DNA from: Camelus bactrianus
Taxonomy: Eukaryota; Chordata; Mammalia; Artiodactyla; Camelidae
Assembly: GCF_048773025.1 (NCBI RefSeq)
Contig: NC_133543.1
Span: 8,401,365-8,465,364, forward strand
Direction: 5' to 3'
Length of the DNA stretch: 64,000 nt
Of this stretch, positions 1 to 12,432 are shown one piece after another. Positions within the stretch are counted from its first letter, which is position 1. Each line of letters starts with the position of its first letter. The notes beneath the pieces are model-generated. The model did no database searches and had not been told where the DNA came from. It saw only the letters and a program-made list of their open reading frames with translations. Both the position numbers and the translations under genes were made by a program.

Positions 1-428
1 AATTTTCACTGTAAAGCCGAGTTGGAGCTAGTGCCTCCCCATATATATGTATGGAGTGGTGTTTGCATGTGAAAAGAAACTTTGAGTTCCCAACAAGCTA
101 GGTGAAGGACGGCTTTCACACACACTTATCTTTCAGAACTGAGCATGTGGAGAGATGTTCGTTAATCTAGCACAAAGGGAACGGGTTGCAGGAGAAACTA
201 TTACTCTGGATTCTCAGTCTGTTTCCTAGTGCCGGTTTTAAGTTCCTGCAGTTTTCACTGTTAAACCGAGTTGGCTAGTACCTCCCCATATATATGTATA
301 GAGTGGAGTTTGCAAGTGAAAAAAAAGTTTGTGTTCCCAACAAGCTAGTTGAAGAATGGCTTTCACAGGCACTTATCTCTCAGAACTGAGCATGTGGAGA
401 GACGTTCGTTCATCTAGCACAAAGGGAA
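1..428 (+). repeat. Partial tail of a 12-monomer unit
   Basis: This stretch matches 3725-4152 and 6704-7131 with few differences. It includes the shared odd features TTGAGTTCCC (TTTGAG instead of TTTGTG) and the shortened GTTAAACCGAGTTGGCTAG. Near 429 it stops matching: here the sequence runs GCATGAGAAAC then TTTCTAAGTGTGCC, while the full units run GCAGGAGAAAC then CTCCGATTTC. It is the end of a further unit copy that extends left of the window. Confidence 0.8.
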
Positions 429-1257
429 CGGGTTGCATGAGAAACTTTTACTCTGGTTTCTAAGTGTGCCTCCTAGTGCCGGTTTGAAGTTCCTGCAGTT
501 TTCACTGTAAAGCCGAGTTGGAGCTAGTGCCTCCCCATATATATGTATGGAGTGGAGTTTGCATGTGAAAAGAAACTTTGTGTTCACAACAAGCTAGGTG
601 AGGACGGCTTTCACACACAATTATCTTTCAGAACTGAGCATGTGGAGAGATATTCGTTCAACTAGCACAAAAGGGAACGGGTTGCAGGAGAAACCTTTAC
701 TCTGCTTTCTCAGTCTGTTTCCTTGTGGCGGTATGAAGTTCGTGCAGTTTTCACTGTAAAACCGAGTTGGAGCTAATACCTCCCCATATATATGTATGGA
801 GTGGATTTTGAAAGTGAAAGGAAACTTTTTGTTCCCAACAAGCTAGGTGAAGGACGGCTTTCACACACACTTATCTGTCAGAACTGAGCATGTGGAGAAA
901 CGTTCGTTCATCTATCACAAAGGAACGGGTTGCAAGGAAAATTTTACTCTGTTTTCTCAGTCTGTTTCCTAGTGCCGGTTTGAAGTTCCTGCCGCTTTCT
1001 CTGTAAAACCTTGTTGGAGCTAGTACCTTCCCATATATATGTATGGAGTGGAGTTTTCAAGTGAAAAGAAACTTTGTGTTCCCAACAAGCTAGGTGAAGG
1101 ACGGCTTTCACACACACTTATCTCTCAGAACTGAGCATGTGGAGAGACGTTCGTTCATCTAGCACAAAGGGAACGGGTTGCAGGAGAAACTTTTACTCTG
1201 GTTTCTCAGTCTGTTTCCTAGTGTCGGGTTGAATTTCCTGCAGTTTTCACTGTAAAA
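429..1257 (+). repeat. A and B monomers followed by a C/D hybrid
   Basis: Class A (GTGTTCACAAC at 580) and class B (GGAAACTTTTTGTTCCC near 820) are followed by a monomer that starts like class C (AAACCTTGTTGG near 1006) but continues like class D (GAGTTTTCAAGTG near 1050). Class E then begins the 12-monomer unit. Compared with the A-B-C-D-E order at 7708-14920, one monomer's length is missing, and the C/D hybrid marks where it was lost. Confidence 0.75.
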
Positions 1258-4236
1258 CCGAGTTGGAGCTAGTACCTCCCCATATATATGTATGAAGTGG
1301 AGTTTGAAAGTGAAAAGAATGTTTGTGTTCCCAACAAGCTAGGTGAAGTACAGCATTCACACACACTTATCTCTAAGAACTGAGCATGTGGAGAAACTTT
1401 CGTTCATCTAGCACAAAGGGAACGGGTTGCAGGAGAAACTTTTACTCTGGTTTCTAAGTGTGCCTCCTAGTGCCGGTTTGAAGTACCTGCAGTTTTCACT
1501 GTAAAACCGTGTTGGAGCTAGTTCCTCCCCATATATATGTATGGAGTTGGGTTGGCAAGTGAAAAGAAACTTTGTGTTCCCAACAAGCTAGGTGAAGGAT
1601 GGCTTTCACCCACACTTATCTCTCACAACTGAGCATGTGGAGAGACGTTCGTTCATCTACCACAAAGGGAACGGGTTGCAGGGGAAACTTTTACTCTCGT
1701 TTCTCAGTCTGTTTCCTAGTGCCGGTTTGAAGTTCCTGCAGTTTTCACTGTAAAACCGAGTTGGAGCTAGTACCTCCCCATATATGTGTATGAAGTGGAG
1801 TTTGAAATTGAAAAGAATCTTTGTGTTCCCAACAAGCTAGGTGAAGGACGGCTTTCACACACTCTTATCTCTCAGAACCGAGTATGTGGAGAGACGTTCG
1901 TTCATCTAGCACAAAGGGAACGGGTTGCAGGGAAACTTTTACTCTGGTTTCTCAGTCTGTTTCCTAGTGCCGGTTTGAAGTTCCTGCAGTTTTCACTGTT
2001 AAACCGAGTTGGCTAACACCTCCCAATATATATGTATGCAGTGGATTTTGCAAGTGAAAAAAAACTTTGTGTTCCCAACAAGCTAGGTGAAGGATGGCTT
2101 TCACACGCACTTATCTCTCAGAACTGTGCATGTTGAGAGACGTTCGTTCATCTAGCACAAAGGGAACGGGTTGCAGGAGAAACTTTTACTCTGGTTTCTC
2201 AGTCTGTTTCCTAGTGCCGGTTTGAAGTTCCTGCAGTTTTCACTGTAAAACCTTCTTTTAGCGAGTACTTCCCCATATATATGTATGGAGTGGATTTTGA
2301 AAGTGAAAGGAAACTTTTTGTTCCCAACAAGCTAGGTGAAGGACGGCTATCACACACACTTATCTGTCAGAACTGAGCATGTGTAGAAACGTTCATTCAT
2401 CTATCACAAAGGAACGGGTTGCAAGGAAACTTTTACTCTGGTTTCTAAGTCTGTTTCCTAGTGCCGTTTTGAAGTTCCTGCCGCTTTCTCTGTAAAACCT
2501 TGTTGGAGCTAGTACCTCCCCATATATATGTATGGAGTGGAGTTTGCAAGTGAAAAGAAACTTTGTGTTCCCAACAAGCTAGTTGAAAGATGGCTTTCGC
2601 ACACAATTATCTCTCAGAACTGAGCATGTGGAGAGACGTTCGTTCATCTAGCACAAAGGGAACGGGTTGCAGGAGAAAATTTTACTCAGGTTTCTCAGTC
2701 TGTTTCCTAGTACCGGTTTTAACTTCCTGCAGTTTTCACTGTTAAACCGAGTTGGCTACTACCTCCCCATATATATGTATGGAGTGGAGTTTGCAAGTCA
2801 AAAGAAACTTTGTGTTCCCAACAAGCTAGTTGAAGGATGGCTTTCACACGCACTTATCTCTCAGATATGAGCATGTGGAGAGACGTTCGTTCATCTAGCC
2901 CAAACGGAACGGGTTGCAGGAGAAACTTTTACTCTGGTTTCTCAGTCTGTTTCCTAGTGCCGGTTTGACTTTCCTGTATTTTTCACTGTAAAGCCGAGTT
3001 GGAGCTAGTGCCTCCCCATATATATGTATGGAGTGGAGTTTGCAAGTGAAGAGTAACTTTGTTTTCCCACCAAGCTAGGTGAAGGACAGCTTTCAAACAA
3101 ACTTTTCTCTCTGAACTGAGCATGTGGAGAGACGTTCGTTCATCTAGCACAAAGGGAACGGGTTGCAGGAGAAACTTTTACTCTGGTTTCTCAGTCTGTT
3201 TCCTAGTGCCGTTTTGAAGTTCCTGCAGTTTTCACTGTAAAATCGATTTGGAGCTAGTACCTCCCCATATATTCGTATGGAGTGGAGTTTGCTAGTGAAA
3301 AGTAACTTTGTGTTCCCAACAAGCTAGTTGAAGGATGGCTTTCACACACACCTATCTCTCAGAACTGAGCATGTGGAGAGACGTTCGTTCGTCTAGCACA
3401 AAGGGAACGGGTTGCAGGAGAAACTTTTACTCTATTTTCTCAGTCTGCTTCCTAGCGCCGGTTTGAAGTTCCTGCAGTTTTCACTGTAAAACCGAGTTGG
3501 AGCTAGTGCCTCCCCATATATATGTATGGAGTTGGGTTTGCAAGTGAAAAGAAACTTTGTGTTCCCAACAAGCTAGGTGAAGGAAGGCTTTCACACACAC
3601 ATATCTCTCAGAACTGAGCATGTGGAGAGACGTTCGTTCATCTAGCACAAAGGGAACGGTTTGCAGGAGAAACTTTTACTCTGGTTTCTCAGTGTGTTTC
3701 CTAGTGCCGTTTTGAAGTTCCTGCAATTTTCACTGTAAAGCCGAGTTGGAGCTAGTGCCTCCCCATATATATGTATGGAGTGGTGTTTGCATGTGAAAAG
3801 AAACTTTGAGTTCCCAACAAGCTAGGTGAAGGACGGCTTTCACACACACTTATCTTTCAGAACTGAGCATGTGGAGAGATGTTCGTTCATCTAGCACAAA
3901 GGGAACGGGTTGCAGGAGAAACTATTACTCTTGTTTCTCAGTCTGTTTCCTAGTGCCGGTTTTAAGTTCCTGCAGTTTTCACTGTTAAACCGAGTTGGCT
4001 AGTACCTCCCCATATATATGTATAGAGTGGAGTTTGCAAGTGAAAAAAAAGTTTGTGTTCCCAACAAGCTAGTTGAAGAATGGCTTTCACACGCACTTAT
4101 CTCTCAGAACTGAGCATGTGGAGAGACGTTCGTTCATCTAGCACAAAGGGAACGGGTTGCAGGAGAAACTTTTACTCCGATTTCTCAGTCTGTTTCCTAG
4201 TGCCGGTTTGAAGTTCCTGCAGTTTTCACTGTAAAG
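1258..4236 (+). repeat. 12-monomer higher-order unit, copy 1 (2,979 bp)
   Basis: Every landmark here recurs exactly 2,979 bp downstream. I noticed three substitutions between the copies: 1321 G/4300 C, 2384 T/5363 G and 3932 T/6911 G. The unit begins with an E-type monomer (TATGAAGTGGAG), includes a B monomer (near 2270-2500) and monomers with the GTTAAACCGAGTTGGCTA deletion, and ends with the ACTCCGATTTC monomer. Monomers within the unit differ from each other far more than the two unit copies do, which is the mark of a higher-order repeat. Confidence 0.92.
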
Positions 4237-7215
4237 CCGAGTTGGAGCTAGTACCTCCCCATATATATGTATGAAGTGGAGTTTGAAAGTGAAAAGAATC
4301 TTTGTGTTCCCAACAAGCTAGGTGAAGTACAGCATTCACACACACTTATCTCTAAGAACTGAGCATGTGGAGAAACTTTCGTTCATCTAGCACAAAGGGA
4401 ACGGGTTGCAGGAGAAACTTTTACTCTGGTTTCTAAGTGTGCCTCCTAGTGCCGGTTTGAAGTACCTGCAGTTTTCACTGTAAAACCGTGTTGGAGCTAG
4501 TTCCTCCCCATATATATGTATGGAGTTGGGTTGGCAAGTGAAAAGAAACTTTGTGTTCCCAACAAGCTAGGTGAAGGATGGCTTTCACCCACACTTATCT
4601 CTCACAACTGAGCATGTGGAGAGACGTTCGTTCATCTACCACAAAGGGAACGGGTTGCAGGGGAAACTTTTACTCTCGTTTCTCAGTCTGTTTCCTAGTG
4701 CCGGTTTGAAGTTCCTGCAGTTTTCACTGTAAAACCGAGTTGGAGCTAGTACCTCCCCATATATGTGTATGAAGTGGAGTTTGAAATTGAAAAGAATCTT
4801 TGTGTTCCCAACAAGCTAGGTGAAGGACGGCTTTCACACACTCTTATCTCTCAGAACCGAGTATGTGGAGAGACGTTCGTTCATCTAGCACAAAGGGAAC
4901 GGGTTGCAGGGAAACTTTTACTCTGGTTTCTCAGTCTGTTTCCTAGTGCCGGTTTGAAGTTCCTGCAGTTTTCACTGTTAAACCGAGTTGGCTAACACCT
5001 CCCAATATATATGTATGCAGTGGATTTTGCAAGTGAAAAAAAACTTTGTGTTCCCAACAAGCTAGGTGAAGGATGGCTTTCACACGCACTTATCTCTCAG
5101 AACTGTGCATGTTGAGAGACGTTCGTTCATCTAGCACAAAGGGAACGGGTTGCAGGAGAAACTTTTACTCTGGTTTCTCAGTCTGTTTCCTAGTGCCGGT
5201 TTGAAGTTCCTGCAGTTTTCACTGTAAAACCTTCTTTTAGCGAGTACTTCCCCATATATATGTATGGAGTGGATTTTGAAAGTGAAAGGAAACTTTTTGT
5301 TCCCAACAAGCTAGGTGAAGGACGGCTATCACACACACTTATCTGTCAGAACTGAGCATGTGGAGAAACGTTCATTCATCTATCACAAAGGAACGGGTTG
5401 CAAGGAAACTTTTACTCTGGTTTCTAAGTCTGTTTCCTAGTGCCGTTTTGAAGTTCCTGCCGCTTTCTCTGTAAAACCTTGTTGGAGCTAGTACCTCCCC
5501 ATATATATGTATGGAGTGGAGTTTGCAAGTGAAAAGAAACTTTGTGTTCCCAACAAGCTAGTTGAAAGATGGCTTTCGCACACAATTATCTCTCAGAACT
5601 GAGCATGTGGAGAGACGTTCGTTCATCTAGCACAAAGGGAACGGGTTGCAGGAGAAAATTTTACTCAGGTTTCTCAGTCTGTTTCCTAGTACCGGTTTTA
5701 ACTTCCTGCAGTTTTCACTGTTAAACCGAGTTGGCTACTACCTCCCCATATATATGTATGGAGTGGAGTTTGCAAGTCAAAAGAAACTTTGTGTTCCCAA
5801 CAAGCTAGTTGAAGGATGGCTTTCACACGCACTTATCTCTCAGATATGAGCATGTGGAGAGACGTTCGTTCATCTAGCCCAAACGGAACGGGTTGCAGGA
5901 GAAACTTTTACTCTGGTTTCTCAGTCTGTTTCCTAGTGCCGGTTTGACTTTCCTGTATTTTTCACTGTAAAGCCGAGTTGGAGCTAGTGCCTCCCCATAT
6001 ATATGTATGGAGTGGAGTTTGCAAGTGAAGAGTAACTTTGTTTTCCCACCAAGCTAGGTGAAGGACAGCTTTCAAACAAACTTTTCTCTCTGAACTGAGC
6101 ATGTGGAGAGACGTTCGTTCATCTAGCACAAAGGGAACGGGTTGCAGGAGAAACTTTTACTCTGGTTTCTCAGTCTGTTTCCTAGTGCCGTTTTGAAGTT
6201 CCTGCAGTTTTCACTGTAAAATCGATTTGGAGCTAGTACCTCCCCATATATTCGTATGGAGTGGAGTTTGCTAGTGAAAAGTAACTTTGTGTTCCCAACA
6301 AGCTAGTTGAAGGATGGCTTTCACACACACCTATCTCTCAGAACTGAGCATGTGGAGAGACGTTCGTTCGTCTAGCACAAAGGGAACGGGTTGCAGGAGA
6401 AACTTTTACTCTATTTTCTCAGTCTGCTTCCTAGCGCCGGTTTGAAGTTCCTGCAGTTTTCACTGTAAAACCGAGTTGGAGCTAGTGCCTCCCCATATAT
6501 ATGTATGGAGTTGGGTTTGCAAGTGAAAAGAAACTTTGTGTTCCCAACAAGCTAGGTGAAGGAAGGCTTTCACACACACATATCTCTCAGAACTGAGCAT
6601 GTGGAGAGACGTTCGTTCATCTAGCACAAAGGGAACGGTTTGCAGGAGAAACTTTTACTCTGGTTTCTCAGTGTGTTTCCTAGTGCCGTTTTGAAGTTCC
6701 TGCAATTTTCACTGTAAAGCCGAGTTGGAGCTAGTGCCTCCCCATATATATGTATGGAGTGGTGTTTGCATGTGAAAAGAAACTTTGAGTTCCCAACAAG
6801 CTAGGTGAAGGACGGCTTTCACACACACTTATCTTTCAGAACTGAGCATGTGGAGAGATGTTCGTTCATCTAGCACAAAGGGAACGGGTTGCAGGAGAAA
6901 CTATTACTCTGGTTTCTCAGTCTGTTTCCTAGTGCCGGTTTTAAGTTCCTGCAGTTTTCACTGTTAAACCGAGTTGGCTAGTACCTCCCCATATATATGT
7001 ATAGAGTGGAGTTTGCAAGTGAAAAAAAAGTTTGTGTTCCCAACAAGCTAGTTGAAGAATGGCTTTCACACGCACTTATCTCTCAGAACTGAGCATGTGG
7101 AGAGACGTTCGTTCATCTAGCACAAAGGGAACGGGTTGCAGGAGAAACTTTTACTCCGATTTCTCAGTCTGTTTCCTAGTGCCGGTTTGAAGTTCCTGCA
7201 GTTTTCACTGTAAAG
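4237..7215 (+). repeat. 12-monomer higher-order unit, copy 2
   Basis: Direct tandem copy of 1258-4236. The boundary with copy 1 is placed by variant bases: position 4236 (G of AAAGCC) is typical of the unit's right end and 4248 (C of GAGCTAG) of its left end. The exchange therefore lies in 4237-4247. Downstream, the right flank reads GGAGTTTGTACC at 7224 onward, where the copy 1/copy 2 junction reads GGAGCTAGTACC. Confidence 0.92.
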
Positions 7216-7394
7216 CCGAGTTGGAGTTTGTACCTCCCCATATATATGTATGGAGTGGAGTTTGCTAGTGAAAAGTAACTTTGTGTTCCCAACAAGCTAG
7301 GTGAAAGATGGCTTTCACACACACTTTTCTCTCAGAACTGAGCATGTGCAGAGACGTTCGTTCGTCTAGCACAAAGGGAACGGTTTGCAGGAGA
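7216..7394 (+). repeat. Single connecting monomer segment
   Basis: The segment links the 12-monomer and 14-monomer blocks. It carries GGAGTTTGTACC, GTTTGCTAGTGAAAAG and GTGCAGAGACG. GTGCAGAGACG recurs near 22010, and GGAGTTTGTACC recurs near 21385. It is ordinary satellite sequence with no other content. Confidence 0.75.
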
Positions 7395-7707
7395 AACTTT
7401 TTCTCTGTTTTCTCAGTCTGTTTCCTAGTGCCGTTTTGAAGTTCCTGCAGATTTCACTGTAAAACCGAGTTGGGGCTAGTGCCTCCCCATATATAATTAT
7501 GGAGTTGGGTTTGCAAGTGAAAAGAAACTTTGTGTTCCCAACAAGCTAGGTGAAGGACGGCATTCACACACACATATGTCTCAGAACTGAGCATGTGGAG
7601 AGACGTTCGTTCATCTAGCACAAAGGGAACGGGTTGCAGGAGAAACTTTTACTCTGGTTTCTAAGTGTGCCTCCTAGTGCCGGTTTGAAGTTCCTGCAGT
7701 TTTCACT

Positions 7708-8951
7708 GTAAAGCCGAGTTGGAGCTAGTGCCTCCCCATATATATGTATGGAGTGGAGTTTGCATGTGAAAAGAAACTTTGTGTTCACAACAAGCTAGGT
7801 GAAGGACGGCTTTCACACACAATTATCTTTCAGAACTGAGCATGTGGAGAGATATTCGTTCATCTAGCACAAAAGGGAACGGGTTGCAGGAGAAACTTTT
7901 ACTCTGGTTTCTCAGTCTGTTTCCTTGTGCCGGTATGAAGTTCGTGCAGTTTTCACTGTAAAACCGAGTTGGAGCTAATACCTCCCCATATATATGTATG
8001 GAGTGGATTTTGAAAGTGAAAGGAAACTTTTTGTTCCCAACAAGCTAGGTGAAGGACGGCTTTCACACACACTTATCTGTCAGAACTGAGCATGTGGAGA
8101 AACGTTCGTTCATCTATCACAAAGGAACGGGTTGCAAGGAAACTTTTACTCTGTTTTCTCAGTCTTTTTCCTAGTGCCGGTTTGAAGTTCCTGCCGCTTT
8201 CTCTGTAAAACCTTGTTGGAGCTAGTACCTCCCCATATATATGTATGGAGTGGAGTTTGCAAGTGAAAAGAAACTTTGTGTTCCCAACAAGCTAGTTGAA
8301 AGACGGCTTTCACACACACTTATCTCTCAGAACTGAGCATTTGGAGAGACGTTCGTTCATCTAGCAAAAAGGGAACGGGTTGCAGGAGAAACTTTTACTC
8401 TGGTTTCTCAGTCTGTTTCCTAGTGCCGGTTTGAAGTTCCTGCAGTTTTCACTGTAAAACAGAGTTGGAGCTAGTACCTCCCCATATATATGTATGGAGT
8501 GGAGTTTTCAAGTGAAAAGAAACTTTGTGTTCCCAACAAGCTAGGTGAAGGACGGCTTTCACACACACTTATCTCTCAGAACTGAGCATGTGGAGAGACG
8601 TTCGTTCATCTAGCACAAAGGGAACGGGTTGCAGGAGAAACTTTTACTCTGGTTTCTCAGTCTGTTTCCTAGTGTCGGTTTGAATTTCCTGCACTTTTCA
8701 CTGTAAAACCGAGTTGGAGCTAGTACCTCCCCATATATATGTATGAAGTGGAGTTTGAAAGTGAAAAGAATCTTTGTGTTCCCAACAAGCTAGGTGAAGT
8801 ACAGCATTCACACACACTTATCTCTAAGAACTGAGCATGTGGAGAAACTTTCGTTCACCTAGCACAAAGGGAACGGGTTGCAGGAGAAACTTTTACTCTG
8901 CTTTCTAAGTGTGCCTCCTAGTGCCGGTTTGAAGTTCCTGCAGTTTTCACT
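7708..8951 (+). repeat. 5-monomer unit A-B-C-D-E
   Basis: Markers in order: A GTGTTCACAAC (7781) with CACAAAAGGG; B GGAAACTTTTTGTTCCC, AGAAACGTTCG, CTATCACAAAGG; C AAACCTTGTTGG with GAGCATTTGG; D AACAGAGTTGG with GAGTTTTCAAG; E TATGAAGTGGAG with GAAGTACAGCATTC and TTTCTAAGTGTG. Unit length is 1,244 bp. Confidence 0.88.
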
Positions 8952-10195
8952 GTAAAGCCGAGTTGGAGCTAGTGCCTCCCCATATATATGTATGGAGTGG
9001 AGTTTGCATGTGAAAAGAAACTTTGTGTTCACAACAAGCTAGGTGAAGGACGGCTTTCACACACAATTATCTTTCAGAACTGAGCATGTGGAGAGATATT
9101 CGTTCATCTAGAACAAAAGGGAACGGGTTGCAGGAGAAACTTTTACTCTGGTTTCTCAGTCTGTTTCCTTGTGCCGGTATGAAGTTCGTGCAGTTTTCAC
9201 TGTAAAACCGAGTTGGAGCTAATACCTCCCCATATATATGTATGGAGTGGATTTTGAAAGTGAAAGGAAACTTTTTGTTCCCAACAAGCTAGGTGAAGGA
9301 CGGCTTTCACACACAATTATCTGTCAGAACTGAGCATGTGGAGAAACGTTCGTTCATCTATCACAAAGGAACGGGTTGCAAGGAAACTTTTACTCTGTTT
9401 TCTCAGTCTGTTTCCTAGTGCCGGTTTGAAGTTCCTGCCGCTTTCTCTGTAAAACCTTGTTGGAGCTAGTACCTCCCCATATATATGTATGGAGTGGAGT
9501 TTGCAAGTGAAAAGAAACTTTGTGTTCCCAACAACCTAGTTGAAAGACGGCTTTCACACACACTTATCTCTCAGAACTGAGCATTTGGAGAGACGTTCGT
9601 TCATCTAGCAAAAAGGGAACGGGTTGCAGGAGAAACTTTTACTCTGGTTTCTCAGTCTGTTTCCTAGTGCCGGTTTGAAGTCCCTGCAGTTTTCACTGTA
9701 AAACAGAGTTGGAGCTAGTACCTCCCCATATATATGTATGGAGTGGAGTTTTCAAGTGAAAAGAAACTTTGTGTTCCCAACAAGCTAGTTGAAGGACGGC
9801 TTTCACACACACTTATCTCTCAGAACTGAGCATGTGGAGAGACGTTCGTTCATCTAGCACAAAGGGAACGGGTTGCAGGAGAAACTTTTACTCTGGTTTC
9901 TCAGTCTGTTTCCTAGTGTCGGTTTGAATTTCCTGCAGTTTTCACTGTAAAACCGAGTTGGAGCTAGTACCTCCCCATATATATGTATGAAGTGGAGATT
10001 GAAAGTGAAAAGAATCTTTGTGTTCCCAACAAGCTAGGTGAAGTACAGCATTCACACACACTTATCTCTAAGAACTGAGCATGTGGAGAAACTTTCGTTC
10101 ATCTAGTACAAAGGGAACGGGTTGCAGGAGAAACTTTTACTCTGGTTTCTAAGTGTGCCTCCTAGTGCCGGTTTGAAGTTCCTGCAGTTTTCACT
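8952..10195 (+). repeat. 5-monomer unit A-B-C-D-E, reference copy
   Basis: Monomer spans are A 8952-9201 (250 bp, one extra A), B 9202-9448 (247 bp, missing one G in AAAGGAACGGG and one base in GCAAGGAAAC), C 9449-9697, D 9698-9946 and E 9947-10195 (249 bp each). Private differences from the first copy include AACAACCTAG (near 9533) and GAAGTCCCTGC (near 9678). Confidence 0.9.
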
Positions 10196-11190
10196 GTAAA
10201 GCCGAGTTGGAGCTAGTGCCTCCCCATATATATGTATGGAGTGGAGTTTGCATGTGAAAAGAAACTTTGTGTTCACAACAAGCTAGGTGAAGGACGGCTT
10301 TCACACACAATTATCTTTCAGAACTGAGCATGTGGAGAGATATTCGTTCATCTAGCACAAAAGGGAATGGGTTGCAGGAGAAACTTTTACTCTGGTTTCT
10401 CAGTCTGTTTCCTTGTGCCGGTATGAAGTTCGTGCAGTTTTCTCTGTAAAACCGAGTTGGAGCTAATACCTCCCCATATATATGTATGGAGTGGATTTTG
10501 AAAGTGAAAGGAAACTTTTTGTTCCCAACAAGCTAGATGAAGGACGGCTTTCACACACACTTATCTGTCAGAACTGAGCATGTGGAGAAACGTTCGTTCA
10601 TCTATCACAAAGGAACGGGTTGCAAGGAAACTTTTACTCTGTTTTCTCAGTCTTTTTCCTAGTGCCGGTTTGAAGTTCCTGCCGCTTTCTCTGTAAAACC
10701 TTGTTGGAGCTAGTACCTCCCCATATATATGTATGGAGTGGAGTTTGCAAGTGAAAAGAAACTTTGTGTTCCCAACAAGCTAGTTGAAAGACGGCTTTCA
10801 CACACACTTATCTCTCAGAACTGAGCATTTGGAGAGACGTTCGTTCATCTAGCAAAAAGGGAACGGGTTGCAGGAGGAACTTTTTCTCTGTTTTCTCAGT
10901 CTGTTTCCTAGTGCCGTTTTGAAGTTCCTGCAGATTTCACTGTAAAACCGAGTTGGGGCTAGTGCCTCCCCATATATAATTATGGAGTTGGGTTTGCAAG
11001 TGAAAAGAAACTTTGTGTTCCCAACAAGCTAGGTGAAGGACGGCATTCACACACACATATGTCTCAGAACTGAGCATGTGGAGAGACGTTCGTTCATCTA
11101 GCACAAAGGGAACGGGTTGCAGGAGAAACTTTTACTCTGGTTTCTAAGTGTGCCTCCTAGTGCCGGTTTGAAGTTCCTGCAGTTTTCACT
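10196..11190 (+). repeat. Truncated 5-monomer unit: A-B-C/X-X
   Basis: A and B are intact. C switches to X sequence at 10868-10884, so D and E are missing and X (10942-11190) takes their place. This four-monomer block is the seam between the two 14-monomer copies and explains why A recurs after 995 bp here rather than 1,244 bp. Confidence 0.85.
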
Positions 11191-12432
11191 GTAAAGCCGA
11201 GTTGGAGCTAGTGCCTCCCCATATATATGTATGGAGTGGAGTTTGCATGTGAAAAGAAACTTTGTGTTCACAACAAGCTAGGTGAAGGACGGCTTTCACA
11301 CACAATTATCTTTCAGAACTGAGCATGTGGAGAGATATTCGTTCATCTAGCACAAAAGGTAACGGGTTGCAGGAGAAACTTTTACTCTGGTTTCTCAGTC
11401 TGTTTCCTTGTGCCGGTATGAAGTTCGTGCAGTTTTCACTGTAAAACCGAGTTGGAGCTAATACCTCCCCATATATATGTATGGAGTGGATTTTGAAAGT
11501 GAAAGGAAACTTTTTGTTCCCAACAAGCTAGGTGAAGGACGGCTTTCACACACACTTATCTGTCAGAACTGAGCATGTGGAGAAACGTTCGTTCATCTAT
11601 CACAAAGGAACGGGTTGCAAGGAAACTTTTACTCTGTTTTCTCAGTCTTTTTCCTAGTGCCGGTTTGAAGTTCCTGCCGCTTTCTCTGTAAAACCTTGTT
11701 GGAGCTAGTACCTCCCCATATATATGTATGGAGTGGAGTTTGCAAGTGAAAAGAAACTTTGTGTTCCCAACAAGCTAGTTGAAAGACGGCTTTCACACAC
11801 ACTTATCTCTCAGAACTGAGCATTTGGAGAGACGTTCGTTCATCTAGCAAAAAGGGAACGGGTTGCAGGAGAAACTTTTACTCTGGTTTCTCAGTCTGTT
11901 TCCTAGTGCCGGTTTGAAGTTCCTGCAGTTTTCACTGTAAAACAGAGTTGGAGCTAGTACCTCCCCATATATATATGGAGTGGAGTTTTCAAGTGAAAAG
12001 AAACTTTGTGTTCCCAACAAGCTAGGTGAAGGACGGCTTTCACACACACTTATCTCTCAGAACTGAGCATGTGGAGAGACGTTCGTTCATCTAGCACAAA
12101 GGGAACGGGTTGCAGGAGAAACTTTTACTCTGGTTTCTCAGTCTGTTTCCTAGTGTCGGTTTGAATTTCCTGCACTTTTCACTGTAAAACCGAGTTGGAG
12201 CTAGTACCTCCCCATATATATGTATGAAGTGGAGTTTGAAAGTGAAAAGAATCTTTGTGTTCCCAACAAGCTAGGTGAAGTACAGCATTCACACACACTT
12301 ATCTCTAAGAACTGAGCATGTGGAGAAACTTTCGTTCACCTAGCACAAAGGGAACGGGTTGCACGAGAAACTTTTACTCTGCTTTCTAAGTGTGCCTCCT
12401 AGTGCCGGTTTGAAGTTCCTGCAGTTTTCACT
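11191..12432 (+). repeat. 5-monomer unit A-B-C-D-E
   Basis: Copy of 7708-8951 within the second 14-monomer unit. It has a shortened AT core in monomer D (CATATATATATGG near 11966), which makes it 2 bp shorter than the others. Confidence 0.85.

Larger units (their letters stand above)
7385..10867 (+). repeat. 14-monomer higher-order unit, copy 1 (3,483 bp)
   Basis: The order is X, then A-B-C-D-E, A-B-C-D-E, A-B-C, where X has GTTGGGGCTAG and CATATATAATTATGG (near 7470-7500). The whole block recurs 3,483 bp downstream. It contains two complete 5-monomer units plus a truncated third, so it arose after the 5-monomer unit. Confidence 0.9.

Noticed and set aside
104-125. CACACA run as a microsatellite
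   Set aside because: It is a fixed part of the monomer (TTTCACACACACTT, only about four CA units) and varies little in length between copies.
11940-11985. Shortened AT core CATATATATATGG as a separate element
   Set aside because: It is a 2-bp contraction of the usual core in one class D monomer, explained by slippage. It matters only as the reason the second 14-monomer unit is 3,481 bp rather than 3,483 bp.
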